From Anagrus nilaparvatae (taxonomy: Eukaryota; Arthropoda; Insecta; Hymenoptera; Mymaridae): 64,000 nt of DNA. This document shows, piece by piece, positions 12,051-25,013 of this stretch. Both the position numbers and the translations under genes were made by a program. Each line of letters opens with the position of its first letter. The stretch's first letter is position 1. The notes below the pieces were generated by a model. It was not told the origin of the DNA. It saw only the letters and a program-made list of their open reading frames with translations, and made no database searches. The stretch spans positions 64,014,501 to 64,078,500 of the forward strand of contig JAKSXM010000007.1 of NCBI GenBank assembly GCA_022575985.1, written 5' to 3'.

Positions 12051-15000
12051 AAAAAATAATTGAATATTAGAAATATTTTTATCTATCGATCCAGGTGCTT
12101 TATTTATTATATTGGTTATAATATCATTTATACAATTTTTTATCTTTTCTTCTCTTTTCTTTTATACATTTATAACTTGATAATAAAAAAAAATTATGTC
12201 TCATACTCTTATAACTTTTTTTTTTAGTCATTACTGTATTATTATAATATATTGGTATAAAACAAATTGCAAAACTTTTACTATTTCTAAGTATTTATAT
12301 ATATCTTAATACAATTTGATAACTTTATTTTATATATTTTTTTTTCTTCAAATTTATTTATCTTCTAATCAAATAGAAATTATAATCGTATGTTATGATA
12401 ATATAAATGTCAGAAAAAAAAAGTTTTTATATAAATGTGGGTTAATACTTCTTAATTTAATATTATTAAGTAATAAAATATTTTAAAAAACATTTTTGAT
12501 CAAAAATATTTATAAAAAAATTTCAGGTATTAATAGTGTAATTACGGTTATACGGAGAATTTGTTATACACACCTTTAAAACAATTAGTTTACTGACAAA
12601 AATGGAAGAAAAAGAATGCTACCTACTTTATTATCTGGGATAAGTCGTAATAAATTATCAAGAGCCCCCATGTAACGATTCTAAAATCTAAAGGTGACGC
12701 TGGATCTCAATCTATTAAATCAGTAGATTTCACCAAAATAAAAGATGACCATTATACATTATATATTTTACATTTTTCACTGCAAATTTATAATTATGCA
12801 ACACATTCAGAGTTTTCAAAGGAGCCTAGTTTTGTTCCCAGTAAAGTTATAATTATTAATTACAGAAACGTATTTAAAAAGGTATTGGAGAGGCTATGTC
12901 TAATCCCGAAGATAATTTATTTCTTATGGAGTCAAAGTGTGTCTCCCGCACGAACAGAATCTAGCATTTTAGTATTAATATTTAGTTTACTATTTTAGTA
13001 GTGTAGACTTAGAGACTTCAAGACCTATTATGAATCATGTTATTTGGCTAGTGATTTCATAATTTAAACTTCGTTTTATTAACTGGATATATGCAATTTT
13101 TTTAATAATCTCGATAAACCAATTAGTAAAAAAATTAATTTATGATACACAAATCATATTTTTGTTTTCTGAATAGTATAGAATCTAGAAACTTTCAGAT
13201 CTAGAATTTTTCTCCAGTTTTCTTATTTTTACCGCAAATTGCCGAAAATTTTTTTTTTAAAAATCAAAATATTTTTTGCCCTCCCGGGCGTAAAAATCGT
13301 GTTTAAAGAATTTTCTGAACTCGTTCTACGCCTAGGTGGGCAAAAAATAGTGTAAGCATCATGGGCGAAATACTTTAGAGTGCCGAAACCTTTACGCCCT
13401 TGATACTTAAAATACTCGATTTCGGACTACAAAAAAATTTTACAAATTTTTAAAGAAACGTCCCTTTTTAATAGAAATTTAAGAGAATACGTAAAAATTA
13501 GTGCCAAAATAAATAATAAAAATAATTACTCTGAATACGATGTCTAAAAATTATATATTAATTTTAGTGCATAAAAACCGTCGAATATCCTAGGAAAATA
13601 TTTTATTACTTTTAGAGGATACAAGGGTGGTCAGGATGCTTAAAAAAATATCTTTATGGTTTCTAGGACAACCTTATAACGGGGAACAGGACTAATTTCT
13701 CTCTTTACTGCTATATTTGGAAATATTTATGAATTAATTTAAGTACCTGACTATAAAAGCTGTAATCTTTACAAATATTAACTTCAAAAATTAAAATAAA
13801 TAAAAAATGTTAACAGTTAATTTAAATATGATTTATATGCAGAAGAGTTATTTATATTTATTTTTTTATATATTTTATGTTTTTGATTATGTAGATCTAT
13901 ATATAAAATGAAATCAGAAAAAATATCTTGTTTTTTAGTATTTTGTATACTTTTTTTCCTTTGGGAATTCAGTACATTTGCTAGACAAAATATATTTTAC
14001 TATTTTATGCATGTATGCTAAAACAAAAGCTTAAACCAATGAAATCAATTCAGTTTTAATGCATATATGGAGTATTTCATCTTTAGGTAAAAGAAACTCT
14101 AAAATTTTTTATATATTATTTTTGCTTTAAAGGGAAACTAAAGATTATGATATTTGAAAATTTTCAGATTTTTAAGTTCCCGGATTATTTCTCACATAAC
14201 ATCATGTGACACTATTTAATATCTCTATTCAAGACAGTGTCGTTTTAATCAGAGGAAAAACTTGCACTGGATAAAATTTTGAGATTGTTGAACATGACCT
14301 GCATAACCCATCCGAAAACTCGCATGCCCTCTGAATTTCTTTGAAAAGCCGTGTACGTTCTCTCTGAGAAATACAATGTATAGGCTATCTCCATTTCTTT
14401 TCTCAATCAATAATTTACTAAAAACACCCTTTCTTAACTCTTTTTCAAATATGTATATAAAAAATCCAGCTTTATTTTTGATAATAATTAAATCAGGACG
14501 GTGCAAGATTTAAAATAGTGCATGCACTTAAAATTGAATTTTTCTATTTTAAAATAATTTGTAAGAATTTATATTAATTAAAAAATTAAGTGTATTTTGT
14601 AATGTTAATTTAAGCTATAAATGGTATGTAAAAAAAGCGTAGTTCAACAAAAAAATTTTTTATAATAATTATGTAAAACTTTTATTAAATAAAGGTCCTG
14701 AAAAGGTTCTCAGATTGAGAATAAAATATTGGCAATAGGAAAAATTAAAAAGTTATTTTGAATTTTATATTTTCCTTACTATTTGTTCAGAAAGGTCGTT
14801 TCAAGCAAATCAAATATTTACAATTAAAATCAAGTGAAAATCAAGCAGATAGCTTTTTACTATCTTTTTTGCTCTGTGTTTAGTATGGGTTGCTATGACT
14901 TTTAGAAGATTAAAGTAACTTAATAAAATTTTAATATAAAATAAGCAAATGAAATATTAGATTTATCTGTTCTAAGAAACAAAATTCGCATTACGAGTTT

Positions 15001-16069
15001 ACTTAAAATGATTTCACTAAGTCACAAACAAATTTTAAAACCTTATTTAAATGCAAAAAATCATAAAACGTGATTAAACTATGATGAGGTTAATCTAAAG
15101 TACTATAACAACTTACACGTAAAATTATAAATGAACTTATAAACATTAGGATTTTAAAGTATTCATGTATGAATTTCATTTCCAGGTATAAAACATAATA
15201 TAATATGTTAAAAGATAACACATAATAAATTTTTTTATTTTATATATATAAAAAATTAATTGTTTTTTGTGAGCATGCGTGCTATAGCCGCTTAGACATG
15301 ATCCGATGAACCAATTAAGGTGAAATCGGTGTCAAATTAATGAAAAGAAGTGAGCGTGTGTCGTAAGCCACATAGCAATTCTTAGTGAAACTGAGCTACT
15401 TAATAAATTCCAGTATTTCACCTATCCATTAAGGGATGAAACTGATTTGACTGGGTTCAGTATTTAAAATCATCTGAAAAATATGATGTCACTTTTTAAG
15501 GTTCAATAAATAATTTTAAAGTACAAATTTTTTTCATTTTTCAATTTTCTTAATTTTATGATTTTTTATTGTTCTTTAATGTCTTTAATTTGTAAAGCGT
15601 TACAGAATATCCAAAAAATCCCTAAATACAGAGTCCACTGTAAAATTTCTCGATGAATCCAAAAATTAAATTAGAATTTTCATTCGTCGACAGAAAAAGT
15701 GGGAAAATGGGATTTACCTAATATTGGCCTCCTGGGATTTTGGTCATCTGAAATATTGGCTATTACGCTATGCAGCTTATAGCAGGGATAAGGTATGATT
15801 ACATAATTATAGGTTAAGTAGATTTTAGATACTTTTTTACTTGCTAACCCCTTCGAATATTTTAACATTTTTGGTGGCCAAAATTCTGGTTGGCCGAATT
15901 CCCATTGAAACAAAATCTCAGGGGGCCAAGATTCTGCAAACTGAAAATGAAATCTTTCAGAAAATGTAAGGTTATGATAAATTGTTTTGGAAACAAGCTT
16001 GGAACATTTTGGCCTATAACAGTTTTATCTTATAGACTAAATAACTTTAAGTTCATACAGCTGAATTAT
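12051..16069. other. AT-rich stretch, no gene seen
   Basis: Nothing coding is recognised. The only structured piece is an imperfect hairpin at about 13268-13351, where 'ttttttgccctcccgggcgtaa' faces 'acgcctaggtgggcaaaaaa'. A slightly more GC-rich patch at 15270-15400 has no recognisable identity. Confidence 0.5.
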
Positions 16070-16160
16070 TATAAGCCCCCATACTGAAATTATTCTAAGT
16101 TCATTTGATCACCTCCCTAATAAAACGTCAACTTTTTATTAACCCCCTGAGTTAGTGAAT
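16070..16160 (-). repeat. Short copy of the 'gacttagaataattt' repeat family
   Basis: Read on the minus strand this has a G-rich start, 'aaaaagttgacgttttat', a short G run, then 'caaatgaacttagaataattt'. This matches 62333-62395 and shows the minisatellite unit in single copy. It therefore gives the probable unexpanded form of the 62-kb array. Confidence 0.55.
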
Positions 16161-16209
16161 TTTTGCAGGCATTCTTCCATTTAACATTAATACCAATTAT
16201 AAAAATATA

Positions 16210-16996
16210 CAGTCAAACCTCCTATAAAGACCACTCTAACTAGCGACCACCGCCCCATAAAGACCGCCAACAACCGGTCTGTTTCAATTCCCTATAATTT
16301 GACATAGAAAAGAACCTCTGTCCAGAGACCAATCCCGATGACGACCGCGACCACTATTTTCATATTTAAAATATACAAAACATGTATAATTTTATTTAAA
16401 ATTTTAATTTCCTATTGAAACAAAAATAAATAATAATTTTATAAATAATAACTGGAGAAGTAACGGTTCAAGTCAACATGCTTAAAAAAAGATTCAAGGC
16501 AGTAACTTGTGAATTAGATTCTATTCTGTATGGGTAATTTTGTGCAGTAAGACAACAACTAATCCCAGTAACGGGCCCAATATTACAAGCAGAAGCTTTA
16601 GGAATCGCTAAAATTTTGGAAATAAATGATTTCCAAGCTTCCAATGGGTGGCTGGAAAAATTTTAAAATCGTCATGGAATTACGAGTAAAAGTATTTGTG
16701 GTGAATCTGCTGCAGTACCACTTTTAATAGCAAATGAATGGAAAAATAAACTTAAATCGTATTGCGAAGGTTTTTCTAAAAAAGATAAAATTATAATGTA
16801 CCTACTATTTACAATTATAAATGAAATGTAAATAAGTGGACAGTTCCAAGTTTACAAAAATGTGAGAAAAACTTTTTTTTTAACTTATGTTACATTTATA
16901 AATTCCCCTCACCCTTACCTCTCTCTAAAGACCACCTCCCAATAACGACCGCTGATTTCTAGTCTAAATGGTGGTCGCTAATGAGAGACTCTACTG
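16210..16996. mobile_element. Tigger/pogo-type DNA transposon relic with TA duplication
   Basis: CAGTCAAACCTCC at 16210 and its degraded reverse-complement counterpart, ending CTACTG at 16996, are flanked by TA on both sides (16208-16209 and 16997-16998). The TIR regions share 'tagcgaccac'/'gtggtcgct'. CAGT termini with TA target duplication are characteristic of the pogo/Tigger branch of Tc1/mariner. The 787-bp length is far below an autonomous copy. Confidence 0.8.
16540..16860 (+). pseudogene. CENP-B-type helix-turn-helix remnant of Tigger transposase
   Basis: The plus strand encodes, with stop codons, the second DNA-binding domain of pogo/Tigger transposases: 'PVTGPILQAEALGIAKIL', then 'FQASNGWLEKF' and 'RHGITSKSICGESAAV'. 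This domain binds the TIRs. The DDE catalytic domain is missing: the frame decays at about 16860 and the right TIR follows, so an internal deletion removed it. The copy is not autonomous. Confidence 0.75.
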
Positions 16997-16998
16997 TA

Positions 16999-17739
16999 GT
17001 TGATTTTACAAATGCAAAATGGGATCCTGGATTAGATACTTTACCTCGTACTTTACTATCAGAAAAACATCATTGTTTTAAGGAATACCGGCAACTAACT
17101 AGGAAAGCGAAGCTTCTATACTTTAAACTATATTTTTTTAAAGTTTATTTACCAATACAAACTAAAAATTTCATATGCAACTAAAACAATGACTTATAAT
17201 CAGTTATATATTATATAAGTTATAATATCAAAGAGTTTTAAAGTATTTTATAATTCATTGCTTTAACTAGAAACATAATTTTTAGTTGATTTAGTGTGCG
17301 TGCCAAACTATAAAATTTAATATGTATAATAATATTAATTTTAAACTTTCATTTTATTATAAAGCACGTCAATCATACAACTTGACTTTTAATAAAAAAT
17401 GAAATATTAAAAAAAAATTTAATCGGTTGTTAAAATCTAAAAAAAGGAGAAAAGGAAGAAAAAGATATTTCATTAAATTACATCATATATATATTCATTT
17501 TTATAAAAGAAAAATAAAAGAAAAAATAAAAAATTTTATTTTTTTAGTCCCTTACAAAAAATATGAAAAGAATGTATGCACCTAATAGATAATAATAAAT
17601 CAATCATAACAAAATAATTCTCGTCTTAATATTAATAATGATTTTGATAAATTTAAAACTAAATATGAGGATTTAAAAATAAAATTCTGTTGAGGATTTA
17701 TAAATGTGTACAAGAAAATAAAAATCGTGATATTTCCTT
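16999..17739. other. Stretch without a recognisable gene
   Basis: A short open frame at 16981-17184 begins inside the Tigger TIR and shows no family signature. The rest is A/T-rich with low-complexity A runs around 17420-17560. Confidence 0.45.
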
Positions 17740-18525
17740 AAATAAATATAAAAAGTGCGCAATTAAAGAATTAGCAGAAAATCAATAACAAAATTATGAT
17801 GCTTTAAAATTTATAATTAGAGAAAACAAGTTATTGTTTAGTTTTTATTCGGAATTAAAAGAAAAGTGTGAGTTACACAAAGAAAATATGCACCTAAAAT
17901 TCAATAATAAAATTATTACAAACACAAGTGAGAGTAAAACTTATTTTAAAGCTTTAATATCAGAAGAAGAAAAAATTTTATCCTGTGTGTAATATCTTCT
18001 ATAATATAAATACTGCCTTTAATGATATTAAAAAATTTATATCACTGGTTCAAATAGATACTAAAGCATTTATATAAAATAGCAAGATAATTGTAGTATA
18101 ATTATAGATTGTGCTAATGAAGATTCCAGAAAAAAACTCATAAATAGCCTAAAAAAAGTATTAAAAAGAAAATACCATCGATTAAAATTGTTGGGATAAA
18201 CGATGATTTAAACCCAAATGAAAATAGTGAAATTGAAAAGTTTATTAAAATAATAATTTTGCAAGTATTGAAGGAGAATTTAAAATTAATTATATTTATA
18301 CCAACGTAAAAACTAACAAAAAGACAATCTATGCTTCATGTAATAGTGAAATTTTTAAAAATCTTATGGCCCTAGTCATAATCTATTTGGAATGGGGAGC
18401 CTATAGAGTTTAAGAAGATTATGGATTAGGAATATGTAATCAATGCTGTGTTTATGGTCACTCATTCAGTAGGTGCTTAAATAACTACATTTGTACATAC
18501 TGTGCTGTTGATATAAATTACTTTC
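17740..18525 (+). pseudogene. LINE ORF1 (gag-like) relic with zinc knuckle
   Basis: A multiply frameshifted coding relic. Recognisable pieces are 'KIPSIKIVGINDDL' (about 18165-18215), typical of the segment before the knuckles in gag-like LINE ORF1 proteins, and 'YGLGICNQCCVYGHSFSRC' (about 18420-18475). The latter fits a C-X2-C-X4-H-X4-C zinc knuckle, followed by a partial 'CTYCA'. Such proteins bind the element RNA. The upstream part (17740-18110) has a Lys/Glu-rich coding bias but no certain motif. An RT relic follows at 18860 on the same strand. Confidence 0.6.
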
Positions 18526-18640
18526 TTATTTACTTACTAAATTTTATTACTTACTTACTTACTTATACTTACTTAAATTTTATTACTTAGTTACTTAAAT
18601 TTTATTATTTACTTACTTATTACTAACTAAATTCTAAAGA
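18520..18640. repeat. Degenerate (CTTA)n repeat
   Basis: Runs of 'acttacttactta' alternate with 'aaattttatt' over about 110 bp between the ORF1 relic and the RT relic. Confidence 0.8.
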
Positions 18641-18859
18641 CTATTAAAAAAGGTCATAATAAATGCTAAAAATCTTAATGAATCAATCTTTATTCAAAAA
18701 AATCTGGAATTTTGTTAATACAAAAACACTGATATTAAATTTATTAAGTATAATAATATATTCATTGATGATAAATGACAAATATCTACCAATTTCAACT
18801 CATATTTTAATAAAGTGGGTGTTAATCTTGCAACGATAATACCTGACTTCAAATTTGAT

Positions 18860-19330
18860 CCAAGTACAAATTCTAGGAATTCACATTCATTATTTACTAA
18901 GGCTACAAACCATATGAAATTTCTAATACAATTAAAACTATAGGAGATAAATGTGGTGTTGTAAATAAAATAAAGATGAAAATGATTAAAAATCTATTCC
19001 CATTTATTGCTAAACCTTTAGCCTTTATTTTTAACACATGTGCAGCAAATGGAATTTGGTCTACTGATCTCAAAAAAGCTGACATAGTACCAGTTTATTT
19101 ATAAAAGTGAGGATAAATGTAACACGAGTAATTATAGGCCCATATCTTTAATATCGAATTTAGCAATCATTTTCGTAAAAGTTATTTTTACTAGATTATA
19201 CTCATTTTTTCATTGAAAAAAAAAAATTATATCTGAATTTAAATTTGGTTTTTCAAGTGGTACAGGGATAACAAGCACTACATAAAGTCTCTACAAGGGT
19301 CTAAATGAGAGTAATAATTTAAAGTTCTGT
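18860..19330 (+). pseudogene. LINE reverse transcriptase relic (N-terminal RT motifs)
   Basis: Conceptual translation across several frameshifts shows the first RT blocks: 'LFPFIAKPLAFIFNTC', then 'GIWSTDLKKADIVPVY', then 'NYRPISLISNLA' after a frame change, and 'SEFKFGFSSGTG'. These correspond to the NYRPISL and following QFGF-type motifs of non-LTR RTs. The catalytic palm (YADD) is not found downstream, so the relic is truncated at about 19330. Same strand and probably the same element as the zinc-knuckle relic at 17740-18525, with a large deletion between. Confidence 0.75.
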
Positions 19331-20705
19331 TAAAATAAAGCTATTAGATATCAAAGAATATACACCGTAGATATCAAGTGGCACCTTTTATTTCATACTA
19401 AAAGGGTAGTTTTTACAAATATAGTAGCAAGCTAATATATAAAAAAATATATACATAATGATAATAGCAGTATATTATCTAAGATGCTACTTGAACTTAT
19501 GCATTATAATATATAAAAGATAATAAAAAGACGGAAGCTTATAAAATAACATATTTTTATTCATATACTTTGTAATAATTTGTATATAACAAAAAAAAAA
19601 TAAAAATATAAATTACTTTTACAAGATAAAAGATACACAGAACTTAATTACTTATGGACGTTTAATTATATTTTTTTATAAAATTTTAATAAAAGGTTCT
19701 ATATTAAACAATTACTGCTTATGTAAACAAGACAAGAACAAACTTTTTTAATTTTTTTATTATTTTTTGTGCATTCGAACATTTGTACATGTATATGGGT
19801 GATTCTTTGTTAATGTAGATACGTAACCATGACCAAAGATCTAAGTTCAATTGAATTTGCATAATTTTTTCATTTGGGTGCTTTGAATTGTTGTTAATTG
19901 GTAAATAATTTTTTAAAATAACGTGAAATTATGGCTTTAAATGTGAGAAAAGTTTGAGGATATTCTAGTAATTGAACTTCAAACTTAGCAATACATTTAA
20001 AAGATATACGTTTCCAAGTCACTTAATCCAAATTTTGTTAATGAACATCTTTGACATGTTTCTTACATTTTTTATATTAAAAAATTTTTTTTAATTTACT
20101 GTCAATAATTTCCGAGATATTGGATAGATATTTCTTATTCATAATCCTTTTTTTAATTTACTTTATTACATATGTTTCTGAAACGTTAGTTAAATATAAG
20201 TTTTAATTTCTTCAAGTTTGTTAAAAAATGTTTAAAACCTGTGAAACTTTTATTGAAAACATCTATCTTTGAAAAATAAAGTAACACGTTCACAGCAGAA
20301 GTCAAAAATCGTGAGCGAATCTTTACATTTAATTCTTATAGAGCTTTTTTATTCTACGCCAACCAGGACTCTATTCATATATTATGAGGCACATCGCAAT
20401 GTATACATACATGTTAGTTGAGAAACAAAAAACTTATAAAAATTCTTTTACAACTTTTCATTTTAAATTTGCTGATTTTGAGTACTTACCAAGAAAAACT
20501 AGACCTTATATTTATGTTTTCTATATTATATGAATTTTTAGGCATGCATAAAATTAGCTAAATTTTCAAAGAACTGTCCATGTACATACAAGCAATCACC
20601 TATTTAATCACTGTTCTTGACACACAAGCATCTTGTTGTTGCTGTTGTTGTTCGTTATTATATATGTTTATAAAAAAAATAAAAAAAAAGAAATATATAT
20701 ATATA
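19331..20705. other. AT-rich stretch, no gene seen
   Basis: Only A/T-rich sequence, a GTT-type trinucleotide run at about 20633-20652, and a TA run abutting the next element. Confidence 0.5.
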
Positions 20706-21749
20706 TTAGAGTGGACCTTTTTTTGGACTTTGTGGAAAAACTTTGCTCCCCGGGTTTTTTTTGTGAAGTTTTGGTCATAAAAAGTTCCCAGTTCTAAGGA
20801 TTTTGCCTTAGCCCTGCAAAAACACGTGCCTGTAACCACATCAATTTTCCCATTTAAATAACATGGGAATTTTGAGTTTTTAGCATTACAAATTTTCACA
20901 AAAGCCAAAAAGCGTTTTAAAATGCTAATTTTTACTGGAAAACATACTTTTATATGTTGTAAAGACATACAAACCGCCCTGCATTCATTCCAAAGGGAAT
21001 TTTGGGGCTAGAAACGCAAATTTACCGAGTCCCAATTTCAGGGTTTTCAAAAAAAGTCAATTTTTATCATTATCTTTGAAAAGTAATATCTTAAAAACTA
21101 ATTAAAGAAAAGAGATGAGTAAAAAATTTTTGGAAACTTGAAGCTTGAAAAAAAATATTAAGGCCTTTAAAACTCAATTCCGTAAAAATTTACAATTTTG
21201 GCAGCAATTTAAATAAATTTAAAAATTGGTCATTTCGGGTCAAAAATTACCAGTAGGTTAATTAACTACAGCGCTAAAAGAAACAGTGATTTAAATATAC
21301 GGCTTACGTCGTTTGAAAGGTGACACTAACACAAAAAAAAGTGAACCAACCAGAAGTGTTTTGGTTAATTTTTAAAGTTGTAGCTTTTTATCGAAAATTA
21401 CCGAAAAACCCTGTTTTATAAGATTGAGCAAAAATGTAAATTTGCGTTTCTAGCCCCAAAATTCCCTTTGGAATGAATGCAGGGCGGTTTGTATGTCTTT
21501 ACAACATATAAAAGTATGTTTTCCAGTAAAAATTAGCATTTTAAAACGCTTTTTGGCTTTTGTGAAAATTTGTAATGCTAAAAACTCAAAATTCCCATGT
21601 TATTTAAATGGGAAAATTGATGTGGTTACAGGCACGTGTTTTTGCAGGGCTAAGGCAAAATCCTTAGAACTGGGAACTTTTTATGACCAAAACTTCACAA
21701 AAAAACCCGGGGAGCAAAGTTTTTCCACAAAGTCCAAAAATAGGTCCAC

Positions 21750-21754
<5 letters not shown>
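20706..21754. mobile_element. 1.05-kb fold-back element with ~310-bp inverted repeats
   Basis: TTAGAGTGGACC at the left end faces GGTCCACTCTAA at the right end. Arms of about 310 bp (20706-21015 and 21435-21754) are nearly identical in inverted orientation, so the same 70-residue conceptual peptide appears once on each strand; this peptide is an artefact of the repeat, not evidence of a gene. Insertion is into a TA microsatellite, so the target duplication cannot be counted. The interior (about 21060-21430) is shared with 27310-27610 and 30010-30290. Confidence 0.85.
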
Positions 21755-21785
<31 letters not shown>

Positions 21786-22216
21786 CCATCTATTTTATAC
21801 TACTGAAAGTATACACTATATTGTATTATATAACAACAGCGAATAGTTTTAGTATTTTTACACCTGACGCAATCCTCAATGATTGCCTCATTTCACTACT
21901 ATTATTATTTTTATTTTGTTTACCATATAAACTTACATTAGACTGGTTGTTGAAAAAAAAAGTGCTTGAATTTTCAAATATTCTGTTTATTTACCAAAAA
22001 ATTAGATTTCTGTAATTCAAGCTCGTTTAAACACCTTTCACAGGTACTACAACAAAATACATAGGCTATTATTGAAAAAATATTTTTTTCCATAACAGCC
22101 CATGTATTCGGTGGCAATAATTAGAAGCGATTAAATGAGCTGTAAGTTTCAATATCTTATTTATTTGGTAAAAGCAACTTTTTAAGATAACTGTCTTCTA
22201 ACTTTAAGATATATAT
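21755..22216. other. TA microsatellite and unannotated spacer
   Basis: A (TA)n run at 21753-21782, then A/T-rich sequence. The open frames here are not recognisable. Confidence 0.5.
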
Positions 22217-23310
22217 GGGCACGTCCAGGGAAGAACGACCAGCTAAAAAATAAAAAAAAAAAATATTTTTTTTGGATCATTTTTTACCTGGGATTTGTGA
22301 AATCACTCATACTTTACACTTCCTGATGCATAATTTTGAGATACAGCTGCTCCAAAGTTGGATTTTTTCAATTTTTTGATTTCAGCTGCCCATTTCAAAC
22401 TGAAATAACTCAAAACCATGAAACTTTTAACATATACATATGATTGGGAAAAAATTTTCTTTTTACCTGGCCTACCCGAAAAAAAAATTTTGGGCCACTT
22501 CCGGTTCAATTTTTAATGGTTTGAAATTTTCAAATTGACCGGAAGTCAAGTTCGCCATAATTATTTTTGCTCAAATTTTCCCAGAATGTTGGCCTATGTG
22601 TCAGTTTTACTCAAAAAAATTTTGGATATGTGATACTCAAATGAGCGCCCACAATCATTATTTTAGTCTGCCAAAATCAGCCAAAATTAGCCAAAACAGA
22701 GGGCGGAATTTGTTTTTTTTTTCCAATCAACTTAAAATCGGTATCAATATAATTAATTATCGGTAAAATTGACCAAAAAATACCAATAATTAATTTGTAC
22801 GATATTTTTGGCTGATTTTGAGTTAATTTTGGCTGATTTTGGTAGACTAAAATAATGATTGTGGGCGCTCATTTGAGTATCACATATCCAAAATTTTTTT
22901 GGGTAAAACTGACACATAGGCCAACATTCTGGAAAAATTTGAGCAAAAATAATTATGGCGAACTTGACTTCCGGTCAATTTGAAAATTTCAAACCATTAA
23001 AAATTGAACCGGAAGTGGCCCAAAATAAAAAAAAAAATTTTTTCTCGGGTAGGCCAGGTAAAAAGAAAATTTTTTCCCAATCATATGTATATGTTAAAAG
23101 TTTCATGGTTTTGAGTTATTTCAGTTTGAAATGGGCAGCTGAAATCAAAAAATTGAAAAAATCCAACTTTGGAGCAGCTGTATCTCAAAATTATGCATCA
23201 GGAAGTGTAAAGTATGAGTGATTTCACAAATCCCAGGTAAAAAATGACCCAAAAAAAATATTTTTTTATTTTTTTATTTTTTAGCTGGTCGTTCTTCCCT
23301 GGACGTGCCC
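22217..23310. mobile_element. 1.09-kb fold-back element, arms about 480 bp
   Basis: GGGCACGTCCAGGGAAG at 22217 and its exact reverse complement ending at 23310. The arms (about 22217-22700 and 22825-23310) are near-identical inverted copies, leaving a loop of about 120 bp. ATATAT occurs on both sides (22211-22216 and 23311-23316), consistent with a TA-containing target duplication but not decisive because the motif is self-complementary. The peptide seen on both strands is a repeat artefact. No transposase. Confidence 0.9.
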
Positions 23311-24908
23311 ATATATACATGCACAGTGATATATACAAATTTCACATAACATAAAAAGCTTTTTTTTATACATATAATAAATTGGTGAATAAAAAATAAA
23401 AAAAAATAATCGTAATCTAAAAAATTGTGTTAAAGAAAATCTTTAATAATATAATAATATAAAAATATAAAAAATAATTTAATAATATAAAAAAATCTAT
23501 ATTTTTACTTTTTTTTTTTTCATTTTTTTGTTTTGTATGTAAATAAAATTTTGCTAATAAGCAACTATATTTTTGTTAATAAATTAAGCTCAAAATTAAC
23601 TAAATTTGTTAATTTTCACAGAATTGAAAACTTTTTACAAAGTTAGTATAAAAATAAATGAAATTCACTGTAATAAAATCTTTTAGTTTAACAAGCTTTT
23701 TAAAATTTTTTAATAGGTTTTAAACTACGCGTATATGAAAGGACAAGCTTTTATTTGAAGTATTCAAGTTTTAGTTTTAAATAATGCAATTTTCTGAATA
23801 AAATTAAAATCATAATTTAAAAGATTAAATTAAATGCTGGTTTTATTAAAAAATAATAACTAAATGCATTTGTTTCATTTAAAAAAAAAAAAAAATTATA
23901 CCTCCTGGATTAATGTAATTTTATTTTAGTGAAACTTAAACCAAGATTAATAAAATTCATTTTTAATTTTTATTAATTTACGAAGATTAAAAATTATAGC
24001 AAAAGATTAGTTTTATAAAAAAAATTTGAAAAGATAAACCAAAAATAAAAAATTATTAAAAGCTCTATAATTTTCATTTTGTAAGTTAAAATACTCGTAT
24101 ACTTTATATAAAAGCTTACTTAACTTCACTTGTTTTACATAAAACCATCTATTAAAATTTTTAATACTTAATAAAAAAAAAATATATAAGAAATTATATG
24201 TAAAATTTAATTTAATACTTTTTTATGTGTATATTAGAGTGTAATTAATTTTCAAAGTTTCGTATTTATATTTGTTAATTCAACATTCTTTTGAAACAGA
24301 TATTTTATAAGATACTTTTTATTTGAGTAGTTTTTGCTTAAAAGAATTTCAAAGAACAAATTAAAAATATAAAGCTTTTTTTTACCTAAAAAATGCATCG
24401 TTTTAAAATATAATATTTTAATTATATATAGATGAAAACTGTGAAAAAGGAAATCTTTTGAAGCATGCGGAATTCTTATTCAGTAAGGAAATAATAGTGA
24501 AATGATTTTAGTAGAAATGGCATGCTGCTTCAGTTTCTAAAAAGCCTACGAGTTTTTAAAAAAATAATATTGGTGCTATTTTTTTCAAAATTAATGATTA
24601 TTATTTGTGTGAAGTTTTTGAGTGACCTAGTATAGAATTATTTTATCTTTTTGAGCTTAAAAAACATCCCAAATCGGACCTTTTTTATCAAAACTACTTA
24701 AAAGTTTTATAAAAATAAAAGGAAATGCATATTTTGATATTCTTTCGCATAATTACTGAATTTTTGCTAAATATTGATTTTTTCAAATTTTTTTTTTAAA
24801 CTAAAATGGGCATTTTATAAGAAATAATAAATGAGGGAGCCCGTGAGAACTGAGTCCAATTTTGACTAAAAGGTTACAGAAATCGAAACAAATAGTATAT
24901 TTTTACCC
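23311..24908. other. AT-rich stretch, no gene seen
   Basis: Low-complexity A/T sequence with a poly(A) run at about 23879-23896. No structured feature was recognised. Confidence 0.5.
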
Positions 24909-25013
24909 ATGGCCACAAAAGTAAAGAATGGCCCAAATCGCACGTAAATTACCGTCCGAGGCGAAGCCGAGGATGGTAAACTGCGATTTGGGGCATCCTT
25001 TTTTTGTGGCCAA
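24909..25013. repeat. Hairpin with ~50-bp arms
   Basis: 'atggccacaaaagtaaagaa' through 'taccgtccgaggc' faces 'gccgaggatggtaaactgcg' through 'tttttttgtggcca', centred on gaggcgaagccgag. The arms pair imperfectly. Possibly the core of a small MITE; no outer terminal repeat or target duplication could be fixed. Confidence 0.6.

Noticed and set aside
14249..14506. 85-residue minus-strand frame as a gene
   Set aside because: No motif, no homologous look, and no supporting context; consistent with a chance open frame.
15303..15325. Possible hammerhead-like core (CCGATGA ... GAAA)
   Set aside because: The first box has C instead of T at a conserved position, stem II is only three pairs, and no proper stem III or cleavage triplet could be set.
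20600..21846. Two apparently homologous 117-122-residue proteins on opposite strands
   Set aside because: They are the same inverted-repeat arm read in each direction; the identity is at DNA level and carries no sign of selection on protein.
22303..23221. Paired 68- and 88-residue proteins on opposite strands
   Set aside because: Same reason: arms of the 22217-23310 palindrome.
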